Both the position numbers and the translations under genes were made by a program. From Bacteroidales bacterium (GTDB lineage: Bacteria > Bacteroidota > Bacteroidia > Bacteroidales > UBA932): a stretch of DNA of 62,141 nt. The first letter of the stretch is position 1. Each line of letters starts with the position of its first letter. The notes under the pieces are model-generated. The model worked only from the letters and a program-made list of their open reading frames with translations, did not search any database and was not told the origin of the DNA. The stretch is taken from the NCBI GenBank assembly GCA_028700975.1, contig JAQVRQ010000004.1, positions 1 through 62,141 of the forward strand. The letters run 5' to 3'. Positions 19,975 through 29,843 of the stretch are shown piece by piece.

Positions 19975-21533
19975 AATTTCAGACCTAGGTTTACCGAAAT
20001 AATCGATTTTGACAACCCTTTTCTTTGATATTGCCTTATAGTGGCATCAAGGAAAAGGGTTGTTCCTTTCTTCTCGTTGAGTGAATATCTGTAACTTATT
20101 CTGCCTCCATACAGATATCTTTTACTGGTTTTAAAGAGGAAATCCTCTTCAAGCAAATTATCTGACATATACAGATTACCGGTTAAAAATGGATTCTCTT
20201 CTGATAGCATCTCTCCTCCCCCTTTGTATAGACCTCCAAGTATAGTAATATCTAATAGAGATTTTTTACCTGCTTTAAGGTTTCTCATAGCAGATATTTC
20301 ACCACCGCCAGTGTAGTAATCCTGGATATATTTTGATGGATAAACAATAAACTCACTAGAGAACCTCCCAAAATTCCCTGTCAAAGAAAATCTCCATTTA
20401 GGGTTCCATTTACTACCTCCAATCTCTACAGCATACAACCCTTTAAAGTTTTCTGTCCTGTCGTAATACCTAAGTGTTTTCCCATATTCAAACCAGTTCC
20501 AGGTATTGGATTCATTCTGTACAGGCTCGTATATATTCTCAATTTTGTACGATAGTCTCTCTAATATTATAGCATTCACCGTAAACGAATGACGCAAATT
20601 GTCTGAATTATAATCAACTCTCCCTTTAAAATTGTATTGAAGCCCCTCCTCCAAAGAGTATCTTCTGAGAAGATTATTATCGTCATAATTATTCCCCAAT
20701 CCATATTCAACATCAAGCTCTCCAAAAAGATTAACTCTATCAGCTGAGTAGGAGGCTTGTATAGCAGCACCGAAAGAGTCGGAGAAATAACCTCTATTTA
20801 AATCTGTTGAGGTTGTAATACTCTCTTTCATATACATCCAGCCTCCCTGAAAATTATATAAATGCTTACCTGAAAAATTACCTAAAAAAGCATACTCTAC
20901 CCTCTCTGCATTATATCTATACAGGAGATTTGCCCCAATAATTAAATTATTAGTTTGAAAAATAAGTGAAGGTCTTAACTCAACTGAAGATAGTATATTT
21001 TTATTCCTTCCGTCTGTTCTCTTGGCAGCCGTTGCTGTCTCATAATCAAAGCCTACCCCTGTTGCCAGTGATTGATTAATTTTATAACCCGCAGCTCCCG
21101 AAATCCTATAGCTCTCTCCCAAAATCCTCCCCGGAATAGAATCTGTCATCATATTGATTACACTATTTGGGTAAATTGTACCAAGCCAAGCCTGATTTCT
21201 CCTTTCAAAATGTGTGAAATTAAAAGAGCCGTAAAAGAAAAAGTCGCCATAAGATACATACGATCTTGTTAATGCAGATAGACTTAAATTCATCTCAGGC
21301 TGATTATAGTTTCTATCGGTGCCCGAATAGCCCTCAACCCTGCCTGCAACTTGTGAAAAATCTCTAAAATCTTTAAAGACTAATCCGGCTGCATTATTCG
21401 AAGATAACCAAGGGTATAGTGTGGCAATTCTTTCAAAAGTATAGAGGCTTTTTCCTTCATTCTCTGCCTTCAGATTCAGAAAGATAAGTGAGGTTAAACA
21501 AAGAGCTATAATCTTATATGATCTATTTTTCAT
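19971..21533 (-). CDS. DUF6850-like outer-membrane beta-barrel protein
   Basis: Signal peptide; alternating aromatic beta-barrel pattern ending in ISVNLGLKF; adjacent to DUF4876 and TonB receptor genes. Confidence 0.65.
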   Translation of the reverse strand: MKNRSYKIIALCLTSLIFLNLKAENEGKSLYTFERIATLYPWLSSNNAAGLVFKDFRDFSQVAGRVEGYSGTDRNYNQPEMNLSLSALTRSYVSYGDFFFYGSFNFTHFERRNQAWLGTIYPNSVINMMTDSIPGRILGESYRISGAAGYKINQSLATGVGFDYETATAAKRTDGRNKNILSSVELRPSLIFQTNNLIIGANLLYRYNAERVEYAFLGNFSGKHLYNFQGGWMYMKESITTSTDLNRGYFSDSFGAAIQASYSADRVNLFGELDVEYGLGNNYDDNNLLRRYSLEEGLQYNFKGRVDYNSDNLRHSFTVNAIILERLSYKIENIYEPVQNESNTWNWFEYGKTLRYYDRTENFKGLYAVEIGGSKWNPKWRFSLTGNFGRFSSEFIVYPSKYIQDYYTGGGEISAMRNLKAGKKSLLDITILGGLYKGGGEMLSEENPFLTGNLYMSDNLLEEDFLFKTSKRYLYGGRISYRYSLNEKKGTTLFLDATIRQYQRKGLSKSIISVNLGLKF

Positions 21534-21541
21534 TTTAGTAA

Positions 21542-22771
21542 TTATTTTGCCAGAGAGGGTCTGTTTCTAACTTCAAAATCCAACAATGAGTTGTTGGTGT
21601 CCATATAGATAATTCGCTCACCATTTTCACTAACAACCACTTTTTCAATTTTCCTGTGAACGCTCTCTCCACTACCAAGACCAGAGGTTTTAGCATAACC
21701 ATTATCAATTTCCGGCCTTAATCTTTTTGAATCAGTTGTCTCTCTGAAACACTCGACACCATCTATAATTAATTGTTTATCTATCATTAAACAGTCAAAA
21801 ATTCTCCTTTCCGGTTGATTTGGATGCCAAGTATAGGTGTCTGCTACAAATTGGTCAGGAGTCTTACCGCCAAGTGAAAATAGAAAAAATGCCGGACTGG
21901 TTTGAGAGAAGCTGAACTGAGATGAAGAACCAACTTTCCAAAAACAGGTTAACCTTTTAACACCAGGCTCAGGGACTGTTTGACCTTTTGTAAGAACAGG
22001 ATCATAAACAGCCCAGTAACCAGATACTCCCAGATTAACCCCATTTGGAGATATTGTTGTATGGTCTATTGCATTCATTGAAATAACAACCTCCTCTCCC
22101 GGTTGAATAGGATTATCAAATCCTCTTCCCGGGAAAATCCACGCCATAGATACTGCCGGTATAGAATCCCTTAATTCCGTCGTACCTGGCTTAATCCAAG
22201 GAGAAGTTCTGCCTGCACTTGGTGCATTATATGGATCTGCCATACCAAAGCAGAGCGAGTCTAGATATGCTATTTCGTCTGAATTATTATATATTATTAC
22301 GTGCTTATCATATGCATAATTTTTCCCTGTATTCGGATTAACTGCACCTCCGTAGTAGGCCTCCTTGATTATAATTTGGCTGGTTACAGAAGCATTAAGA
22401 GGTATCTTCACACTCTTTACATCTGAATCTTTAGGAGAGACCCTGATTTTACTTAAAGAGCCATTAAATATATATATTACTCCGCCTGGTTCAGCGTGTT
22501 TAACCACAGCAGTTGCATTATATGATCCGTGAGAAACTCTTATTGATGCCTTCCCATTAATATCTGTTTTCCCTTTGAACTCAAGGCCGGATATTGGATC
22601 GGTAAATATTAGAGATACCCCTTCCGGGTTGTATTCATACCCTGATGGCATCTGAACCTCAACCTCAATCAATGAGCTCAAAGACTCTTCAGTAAAGGCA
22701 CTCCGTCTTACCTCCTTTATACAACCAGCTAGAGTGAGTGAAAAAATTATTATAAACAAAACTCTTTTCAT
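21542..22771 (-). CDS. DUF4876-like lipoprotein
   Basis: LTLAGC lipobox; IIIKEAYYGGAVNPNTGKNYAYDKHVIIYNNSDE pattern. Confidence 0.7.
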   Translation of the reverse strand: MKRVLFIIIFSLTLAGCIKEVRRSAFTEESLSSLIEVEVQMPSGYEYNPEGVSLIFTDPISGLEFKGKTDINGKASIRVSHGSYNATAVVKHAEPGGVIYIFNGSLSKIRVSPKDSDVKSVKIPLNASVTSQIIIKEAYYGGAVNPNTGKNYAYDKHVIIYNNSDEIAYLDSLCFGMADPYNAPSAGRTSPWIKPGTTELRDSIPAVSMAWIFPGRGFDNPIQPGEEVVISMNAIDHTTISPNGVNLGVSGYWAVYDPVLTKGQTVPEPGVKRLTCFWKVGSSSQFSFSQTSPAFFLFSLGGKTPDQFVADTYTWHPNQPERRIFDCLMIDKQLIIDGVECFRETTDSKRLRPEIDNGYAKTSGLGSGESVHRKIEKVVVSENGERIIYMDTNNSLLDFEVRNRPSLAK

Positions 22772-22782
22772 TACTCAGTTTT

Positions 22783-25647
22783 TTAAAAGGTTAGCTTAAG
22801 CTCTGCTCCAAAATAAATATCGGTGTTAACTCTTGATCCCGGAGCATCCGGTCTGGTATTTAACTTTAATATTGGTCTTGAATTTGTGAAATTATTTGCA
22901 TAAAAGGATAGAGAGGCAATGTCTCCAATCTCCTTAGTAACTCTTAAATTAGCCATAAAATATGGTCTGTAGCCCGATTTCTGAAAATAGTAGGGCTGAT
23001 TTGATGATAAAATAAGAGTCTGCAATCGCCTCCTTAAATCTGCATCTGAAGTTGTATAATAATCACTAAATGGCCTTACATTTCCACTAAAGTCCAAATA
23101 AAAATCAGGATCTCTGTACATTATCTCCTCATTTCGCATATCTCCCCAATCACCAAAAACCCTGTTACCTTCACTATCCAGTTTATAAACTCTCTCTTTA
23201 TCATATATATTCCATCTTTCATTCATCCAGATACACTGACCAATTAGTGAAACCACAAGTCTCAATGATGGGATATTTGTAACAAGGTGTAGAGTTGATG
23301 TAAACCTCCTGTTTCCATCTCCAATAGTTAAAAAATTTGATTTGGATTCGTATATCCCAACATATGGAAATTTTTCTCTTGTATTAATTGGGTCTACATT
23401 TGAAATATACTCCCGTCTTAAGCCAGGAGAGCTTTCAAGCTGGTGAATATAAGAGCCGGTTAACAGAACAGATGTATTTAAAGCCTTTATTCTACCAAAG
23501 TCAACCTCATACTCAATCCCCCATTTTTTTGTCTCTCCTCTATTATCCGGTGTTGAGTATTGCTTAAATTCATTGTGAGTTGAATAGCCCAGTTCAATAT
23601 ATTCACCATTCTCATCCTTTACCCATACTCTTCCATCCCTGAATATCGGGGCAGAATCAGGATTGGAGACTGAGTTATAGTAATCATATGATGATGTTAC
23701 ATAAGAGTAATTATCAGTTATTCCATTAGATAGTTTTTCATTAAACCAAGTTATCCGGACATTGGTCTCTGAAATGCTAAAGTCAACTCCCAATTCAATA
23801 TTTCTTGATCTTGCAGGCTCGAGTTCATATTGCAATCGATTGTCAACAACCTCTGTACTTATAACAACAAGGGATTCACCTGTTGAAGAATTTCTATACT
23901 GGAAAAGTGGATTATCAATATATATAGGAGATGGATATAACAACCCAAGTGATGGCAATTTATGGAGTAATCCCCATCCACCTCGTATTGACAACGATCT
24001 AATAAATCTACTATTATTGTTTGGAAGTATTGAATAGTTGAAATTTGTACGAGGATCTACAACAGGAGCGTAACTATAGCCCTTTATAAGCATTTTTGTA
24101 AATCTAACTCCTGCACTTACCTGATAGTCTCTATTCAATAATTTCCCATTTACCCTCTCCTCTGCAAAAAGGCTAAAGTCGTTCATATATGGAATTTCGT
24201 AATAATTCCTCTCTCTAAAATATTGAGGTGAAGATCCATTGTAGTAAGTACCTCTACCATTATTCCCTTTACTATTGAACTCAAACCCAAGCACACTCTT
24301 AAAGAGAGAGCTACCAACCTCCTTATTAAGATGAGCAGAGAGCTTACCACTTAAATATAGAGGAATATCTTCGTTTCTTCGGTCGAATTCATCTAGCTCG
24401 CCTGTATACCAACCCTCAGCAATTCCGCTTGTTTTTCTCTCTGTTGTGGGTAGTGGTAAACCATTATTGACAGAATACTTCTGATAATCCTCCCTCCCAA
24501 CTCTTCCTGAAAAATTGTAATTTAATGAGGTTATCCAACTCCTCTTAAGTTGCCAATTACCATACATAGTGAGAGATAAATTCGCCTCCCGCCGCTTTGT
24601 AAAATCACGCATTGAGACATCAGGGTCAATAAGAGAGTTATTTCCAACAAGATAACCACTTAGATAAGCGTTGAATCTTAAAGGCGAAGATCCCCTGATA
24701 AAAGTATTAGAGTATGTCAACCCTAAAGTGGCTCTGTTATAAATATCAACAGGTGAGCGAGCATCTTTGTAAGCTCTTGCGTAATCTGCATCTATATTTA
24801 AATTCCCTGACTCATTACCTAGATAAAAGCCTTTACTAAACGAGATTGCCTTTGTTCTTGGATCTGCCTTTACTCTTATTTCAAAAGGAGTTCTCCCCGC
24901 TTTTGTTTTGACCAAAACAGCACCAGCGGTAACATCACCATATTCAGCAGAAAGAATCCCTTTTAGCACCTCAACAGACTCAATGTTATCTGTGGAAAAC
25001 TTTCTGTAATCAAGTGTATTAAATAGTTCTGAAGTTCTTTCTACCATAATAGATGCCTCATTTGAAACCCTTGAACCATTTATTAAAAGCGCAACCCCTC
25101 TGGCATTGTTATTACCTGGATCGTATATTGATCTGATTGTTATATCGTTCTTACTTGTAAGTGTTGGATTTGAAGTTAATGAGCCTGGAAGAAGTTGCAT
25201 TATATCTGTAAGGCTAGAGGGCTGCAAATGTCTTATTGCAGTTGTGCCAATAACAGATGATGTATTGATAGCTTTCCCTGTCTCTGCCGTTACAATAACC
25301 TCCTCAATTTCCAGATTATCCTCTTTTACTTCAATAATGAGACTCTCTATATTACCTGAAATCTCTAGTTTGATAGAGCGTGCAACATAACCTAAAGAAA
25401 AAATATCTAATGTATATACTCCCTTTGAAATCTTTTCAAATCTGAATAGGCCATTCTCGTTTGAATACTCCCAAATATTTAATTCTCTTATTACAATATA
25501 TGCATTTGGAAGAGACTCTTTAGAATCCTCTCTAATAATGTTCCCTTCAATAATAAAACCTCCCCTCTCTCTTCCTTGTGCTGGCAACAGAAATGGAATA
25601 ATAATTATAAACAAACTAAGGAACGAGCATTTTAAACTATTTATCAT
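22783..25647 (-). CDS. TonB-dependent receptor with CarboxypepD_reg-like N-terminus
   Basis: IIREDSKESLPNAYIVIRELN.. N-domain, plug VEVLKGILSAEYGDVTAGAVLVKTK, barrel ending YFGAELKLTF. Confidence 0.92.
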   Translation of the reverse strand: MINSLKCSFLSLFIIIIPFLLPAQGRERGGFIIEGNIIREDSKESLPNAYIVIRELNIWEYSNENGLFRFEKISKGVYTLDIFSLGYVARSIKLEISGNIESLIIEVKEDNLEIEEVIVTAETGKAINTSSVIGTTAIRHLQPSSLTDIMQLLPGSLTSNPTLTSKNDITIRSIYDPGNNNARGVALLINGSRVSNEASIMVERTSELFNTLDYRKFSTDNIESVEVLKGILSAEYGDVTAGAVLVKTKAGRTPFEIRVKADPRTKAISFSKGFYLGNESGNLNIDADYARAYKDARSPVDIYNRATLGLTYSNTFIRGSSPLRFNAYLSGYLVGNNSLIDPDVSMRDFTKRREANLSLTMYGNWQLKRSWITSLNYNFSGRVGREDYQKYSVNNGLPLPTTERKTSGIAEGWYTGELDEFDRRNEDIPLYLSGKLSAHLNKEVGSSLFKSVLGFEFNSKGNNGRGTYYNGSSPQYFRERNYYEIPYMNDFSLFAEERVNGKLLNRDYQVSAGVRFTKMLIKGYSYAPVVDPRTNFNYSILPNNNSRFIRSLSIRGGWGLLHKLPSLGLLYPSPIYIDNPLFQYRNSSTGESLVVISTEVVDNRLQYELEPARSRNIELGVDFSISETNVRITWFNEKLSNGITDNYSYVTSSYDYYNSVSNPDSAPIFRDGRVWVKDENGEYIELGYSTHNEFKQYSTPDNRGETKKWGIEYEVDFGRIKALNTSVLLTGSYIHQLESSPGLRREYISNVDPINTREKFPYVGIYESKSNFLTIGDGNRRFTSTLHLVTNIPSLRLVVSLIGQCIWMNERWNIYDKERVYKLDSEGNRVFGDWGDMRNEEIMYRDPDFYLDFSGNVRPFSDYYTTSDADLRRRLQTLILSSNQPYYFQKSGYRPYFMANLRVTKEIGDIASLSFYANNFTNSRPILKLNTRPDAPGSRVNTDIYFGAELKLTF

Positions 25648-26783
25648 TGTTGTAAAATTTTATCATTAACTATAGCTCTTAATCCTCCAAGCATTACAAT
25701 TTGAGATGCAACAATAATTATATATTCGGGCAAGAAACCCTGTATTCCGTTCAGCCAAATCACTAAAGAAGAGAGAGAAAATGCCATTAGAAGAATAATT
25801 AGCAACCTTAAAAATCTGGCAACTTTCGTTGAAAAGGGAATCAATCCAAGAAGAAGCGCATATAGAGGATTGCACCAAAGCAGATTATAATTTGAGTGAA
25901 GTTCTATGTGATCAGTTAAAATGATTATACCTAAAAGCGTAATTCCCAGAAGGGCATAAAAGAGAAGCGCTGCAAATTGAATAAACCTCAAAGATTTAAA
26001 AAACCTGGAGAGTAACAAAAGAGATAATATTAGAATTGAGAAGAAAATAGGAGATAAAAGAAAAGGAGTGTTTTTTGGTTGTATTTCATCATTTTTGGTC
26101 AATAACTTGTTCTCTTTTGTAATACTCTTAAGCCCATCAAAAAGTTTATCCGGAAGAAACATACCCTCCCAAAGGGATATTTCACGATCCAAATTTGAAC
26201 CAAGGATTAGGTTTATCCCTGCCCTTGTCCATTTTGTCTCCTTTACATAACTGTTAATTAAATCTCGGAAGTTCTCACTCTCAAGTCCCTCAGGAAATGC
26301 TATATATGGGTTAAGTAAATCCCTTAATTCAGTCGTGCAATTTTTAAAAAGAAATGAGTAGAGATAATACCTGTTCTCAGGTTTGTATAAAAATGTTAGT
26401 TTCTCAATTAACTCACTTTTTTGAAGAGGAGAAAGATCCAACTCTTGCTCATAAACTCCTCTCCCCTCATAACTATACTGCCACAAAAAATCAGCAGTAT
26501 TCTGAATACCAAGCATATAATTTAGCTTCCCTTGGATAAATTTCAAATAAAAATTTGGAGTATTAAAATCAAATAGCCCAAAGTTGAAAACAATATCCAT
26601 TGCCAAAGAATCATCCTTAACCCTTAAAGCACTGTGGCCAAATGTAGAGTAGAGTTCACTACCCGCCGTGCAAGTAATCAAAGAGATTTTTGAATTCTCA
26701 TACTTTGTCGCTTTAAGCGATCCGGAAAACGACAAAAGGGCAATGACAAGCAGCGAGAAGAGTCTGAATCTATTCCTAACCAT
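25644..26783 (-). CDS. DUF4105 domain-containing membrane protein
   Basis: SLITCTAGSELYSTFGHSALRVKDDS; FLFKNCTTELRDLL; C-terminal TMs. Confidence 0.8.
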   Translation of the reverse strand: MVRNRFRLFSLLVIALLSFSGSLKATKYENSKISLITCTAGSELYSTFGHSALRVKDDSLAMDIVFNFGLFDFNTPNFYLKFIQGKLNYMLGIQNTADFLWQYSYEGRGVYEQELDLSPLQKSELIEKLTFLYKPENRYYLYSFLFKNCTTELRDLLNPYIAFPEGLESENFRDLINSYVKETKWTRAGINLILGSNLDREISLWEGMFLPDKLFDGLKSITKENKLLTKNDEIQPKNTPFLLSPIFFSILILSLLLLSRFFKSLRFIQFAALLFYALLGITLLGIIILTDHIELHSNYNLLWCNPLYALLLGLIPFSTKVARFLRLLIILLMAFSLSSLVIWLNGIQGFLPEYIIIVASQIVMLGGLRAIVNDKILQQ

Positions 26784-28384
26784 TATTTTCTTTTTCTAAA
26801 TCTGAATGAATTAAGATAATTTGGAGCTCTTCTTTGTTTTGTTCCTTGTTCAAATGCATATGCTATTCCAAGTAACTTATCCTCACTCCAAGCTCTGCCA
26901 AAAAACGATACCCCTACCGGAAGCTCAGCAATAAATCCCATTGGCACTGTTATATTCGGATAGCCCGATATAGCAGCAAAAGAGGAGCTGCTACCCAAAA
27001 AATTATCTCCGTTAATAAGGTCAGTTTTCCAGGCCGGCCCCCCTGTAGGAGCCATTAATGCATCTAGTTTGTGCTCATTCATAATCCTGTCTACCCCCTC
27101 CTCTCTCGTCTTCTTCTGCATAAAAGCCAGAGCTTCCGAATATTCTTTATCCTCAAGCGAGCCCATTTGAGCAGCCATTTCCAGTAATTGCTGATCAAAA
27201 AACTTTAACTCAACTGAATCATTTTTATTGAATTCTATCAACTCTTCAATCGTTTTCACCGGTGCATTATCTCCCAATGACGCAAAATATTTCTCCAATC
27301 CATCCTTAAATTCGTAAAGCATAACTTTAAAAGAGGCCGAACTTACTCCAGCTCCAAGAGGATAGTTAATCTCCACAACCTCTGCACCTGCACCCCTCAA
27401 GAATGAGACAACATCACTCATAAGAGAGTCAACCTTGAAATGAAATCCTGAAATATTTGTTAAAAGCCCTATCCTCTTACCTTTTAGAAATTCGGCATCA
27501 AGAGCAGAAGAGTAATCCTTTAAAAACCTTGCGTCTGAGGTCAGTGTCATAGAGTCAAGAGAGTCTGTAGCAGCAAGGGCTCCCAGAACAATAGCGGCAT
27601 CCTCAACACTTCTTGTCATTGGCCCAGGCGTATCCTGAGTAAATGAGATTGGAATAATTCCTGTACGACTTACAAGACCTACAGTAGGTTTTAACCCAAC
27701 AATTCCATTATTGTTAGAAGGGCAAACTATAGAACCTTTTGTTTCTGTACCAATTGCAAATGCGCATAAATTTGCCGAAACGGCTACAGCAGAACCTGAA
27801 CTAGACCCACAAGGATTTCTATCTGTTACATAAGGGTTTCTCGTCTGGCCTCCCACTCCGGACCAGCCACTTGAGGATAGGTTTCCCCTAAAGTTTGCCC
27901 ACTCACTCAGATTAGATTTTCCAAGTATAACAGCACCAGCCTCTCTCAAGAGCTCAGCAATTTTGCTATCCCTACCAACATAAGAGTGTTTGAGAATAAG
28001 TGCTCCGGCTGTTGTAGGCATAGAGTCTTTTGTATCAATATTATCTTTAAGAATTACAGGGATTCCGTGCAATGGACCTCTCTCTTTTCCCTCCGCAAGC
28101 TCTCTATCTAAGGCCTCTGCAATTTTTATTGCATCGGGATTTATTGAGATTATTGAGTTAAGCTTAGGCCCATTTTTGTCAAGTCTCTCAATTCTCAACA
28201 AATAGTCTTCAGTAACCTTTTTGATAGAGAATTGTCCATTTCTGAAACCCTCACCCAATTCACTAATTGATATCTCTTCTAGATAGGATGTATCCCTTTT
28301 GCCCTCACTAAATGAGCAGGAATGAATCAGAGCTGATAGAGCCATCAATAATGAAAGCAAATAGATCTGTTTTATCTTTTTCAT
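26783..28384 (-). CDS. Amidase family protein (amidase signature), lipoprotein
   Basis: GIPVILKDNIDT, GKSNLSEWANFRG, NPCGSSSGSAVAVSANLCAFAIGTETKGSI; start moved from 28408. Confidence 0.93.
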   Translation of the reverse strand: MKKIKQIYLLSLLMALSALIHSCSFSEGKRDTSYLEEISISELGEGFRNGQFSIKKVTEDYLLRIERLDKNGPKLNSIISINPDAIKIAEALDRELAEGKERGPLHGIPVILKDNIDTKDSMPTTAGALILKHSYVGRDSKIAELLREAGAVILGKSNLSEWANFRGNLSSSGWSGVGGQTRNPYVTDRNPCGSSSGSAVAVSANLCAFAIGTETKGSIVCPSNNNGIVGLKPTVGLVSRTGIIPISFTQDTPGPMTRSVEDAAIVLGALAATDSLDSMTLTSDARFLKDYSSALDAEFLKGKRIGLLTNISGFHFKVDSLMSDVVSFLRGAGAEVVEINYPLGAGVSSASFKVMLYEFKDGLEKYFASLGDNAPVKTIEELIEFNKNDSVELKFFDQQLLEMAAQMGSLEDKEYSEALAFMQKKTREEGVDRIMNEHKLDALMAPTGGPAWKTDLINGDNFLGSSSSFAAISGYPNITVPMGFIAELPVGVSFFGRAWSEDKLLGIAYAFEQGTKQRRAPNYLNSFRFRKRK

Positions 28385-28397
28385 AATTAAATATAAT

Positions 28398-28961
28398 TTA
28401 CTTACCAATCCTCCAACGAGACATCAGAGACCTTGTTTTTGGAAAAATCCCTCTCTGCTTCACCCTTACATCCTCCACAACAAAAAAGACGTCGGGATCA
28501 AATTCGGTAATAAGTTTCTCTATCATTTTCATCTCTTTCCGCTCAATAACTGTCTCAATAATTTCAATTCTCTCAACAGAACCCGTAGCTTCAAGCAGAG
28601 TTGCTCCATAATTATTTCTGTTAAAAATAGAGACTAGCTCTCTCCCATTTTTTCTTGTGTAAATCCGGCATAGAATAATCCCAAAAGCTATCCTCTGTTC
28701 AATAAGAATTCCCACAAAATTACCCGCTGCATAACCTCCTGCATATGAAATATAAGCAAGCATATCATTGGCCCTTGAGAAGATCTCTGAAATTACAACA
28801 ATCCAAATAAGAACTTCAAAGAAACCAATTAAGGGCGCTTTGTACTTCTCACCTTTTGAAACAAAAATAATTCTCAAAGTTCCAAGGGAAACATCAATTA
28901 TCCTTCCTAAAAAAATTATTATTGGAAGAAGATATGGATATGTATCAAGAAAGTCAAACAT
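28398..28961 (-). CDS. DUF2179/DUF5698 (UPF0316-type) membrane protein
   Basis: RIIDVSLGTLRIIFVSKG...PLIGFFEVLIWIVVI; C-terminal YitT-like cytosolic domain. Confidence 0.8.
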   Translation of the reverse strand: MFDFLDTYPYLLPIIIFLGRIIDVSLGTLRIIFVSKGEKYKAPLIGFFEVLIWIVVISEIFSRANDMLAYISYAGGYAAGNFVGILIEQRIAFGIILCRIYTRKNGRELVSIFNRNNYGATLLEATGSVERIEIIETVIERKEMKMIEKLITEFDPDVFFVVEDVRVKQRGIFPKTRSLMSRWRIGK

Positions 28962-28975
28962 ATATTCAGTTTTAG

Positions 28976-29827
28976 TTAAGTTTCCAAATTTAGTAATAAT
29001 TTAAAAGCTATTGAGAGGGAATCTGCTACATCCCCTGCAATCATAGCCTCCTGTGTAAATTCAGCAGCCGCAATTTCACCAGCCAATCCGTGTATATACA
29101 CACCACAAGCAGCAGCCTCCATTGGCGCAAAACCTCTTGCCAAAAGCCCGAGTATCATACCGGTAAGCAGATCTCCACAACCAGCCGTTGCCATCCCTGG
29201 ATTACCTGTTGAGTTCACCAGTATCTCTCCTCCCGGAGCTGATATAGTTGTTGACGCACCCTTCAGGACTACTATTACACCATATTTTTCTGTAAATATC
29301 TGTTGATCCTTTATCCTATCTTCACGGGTGATATGCCTCTCTGTTAATCGGTCAAACTCACCGGGATGCGGAGTTAGAATTGTCCCAAAAGGAATTATCT
29401 CCAGTAACTCTCTGTGATCTGAGAGAATATTGAGTGCATCTGCGTCTAAAACCATTGGGGTAACAGCCTTTAAAAGCAGACTTTTTAAAACTCCTGCCGT
29501 TTCCGGTGCTCTGCCGATTCCAGGCCCTGCCCCTATCGCAGAGTAAGAATCAATTAAGGGCAAAACAGAAATATGACTTTGGTTTGAATCAATTGAGCAC
29601 ATAGCCTCCGGAAGAGATATCTGCAATGTCCCATATACCATTTCCGGAGAATGAACAGTTAACAGACCAGCTCCAGATCTTAGAACCCCTTTTGCTGCAA
29701 GAAGTGCAGCTCCACCCTTACCGGCCGAACCTGCCAAAAGCAATGCGTGGCCGTAATCCCCTTTATGTGAATCTGCTTTTCTCTCCGGAAAGAGGCTGGA
29801 AACAAACTCACTAGTTATCTTTTTCAT
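28976..29827 (-). CDS. nnrD: NAD(P)H-hydrate dehydratase
   Basis: KGDYGHALLLAGSAGKGGAALLAA, LTPHPGEFDRL, NPGMATAGCGDLLTGMI. Confidence 0.9.
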   Translation of the reverse strand: MKKITSEFVSSLFPERKADSHKGDYGHALLLAGSAGKGGAALLAAKGVLRSGAGLLTVHSPEMVYGTLQISLPEAMCSIDSNQSHISVLPLIDSYSAIGAGPGIGRAPETAGVLKSLLLKAVTPMVLDADALNILSDHRELLEIIPFGTILTPHPGEFDRLTERHITREDRIKDQQIFTEKYGVIVVLKGASTTISAPGGEILVNSTGNPGMATAGCGDLLTGMILGLLARGFAPMEAAACGVYIHGLAGEIAAAEFTQEAMIAGDVADSLSIAFKLLLNLET

Positions 29828-29843
29828 CTCATTGAAAAATTAG

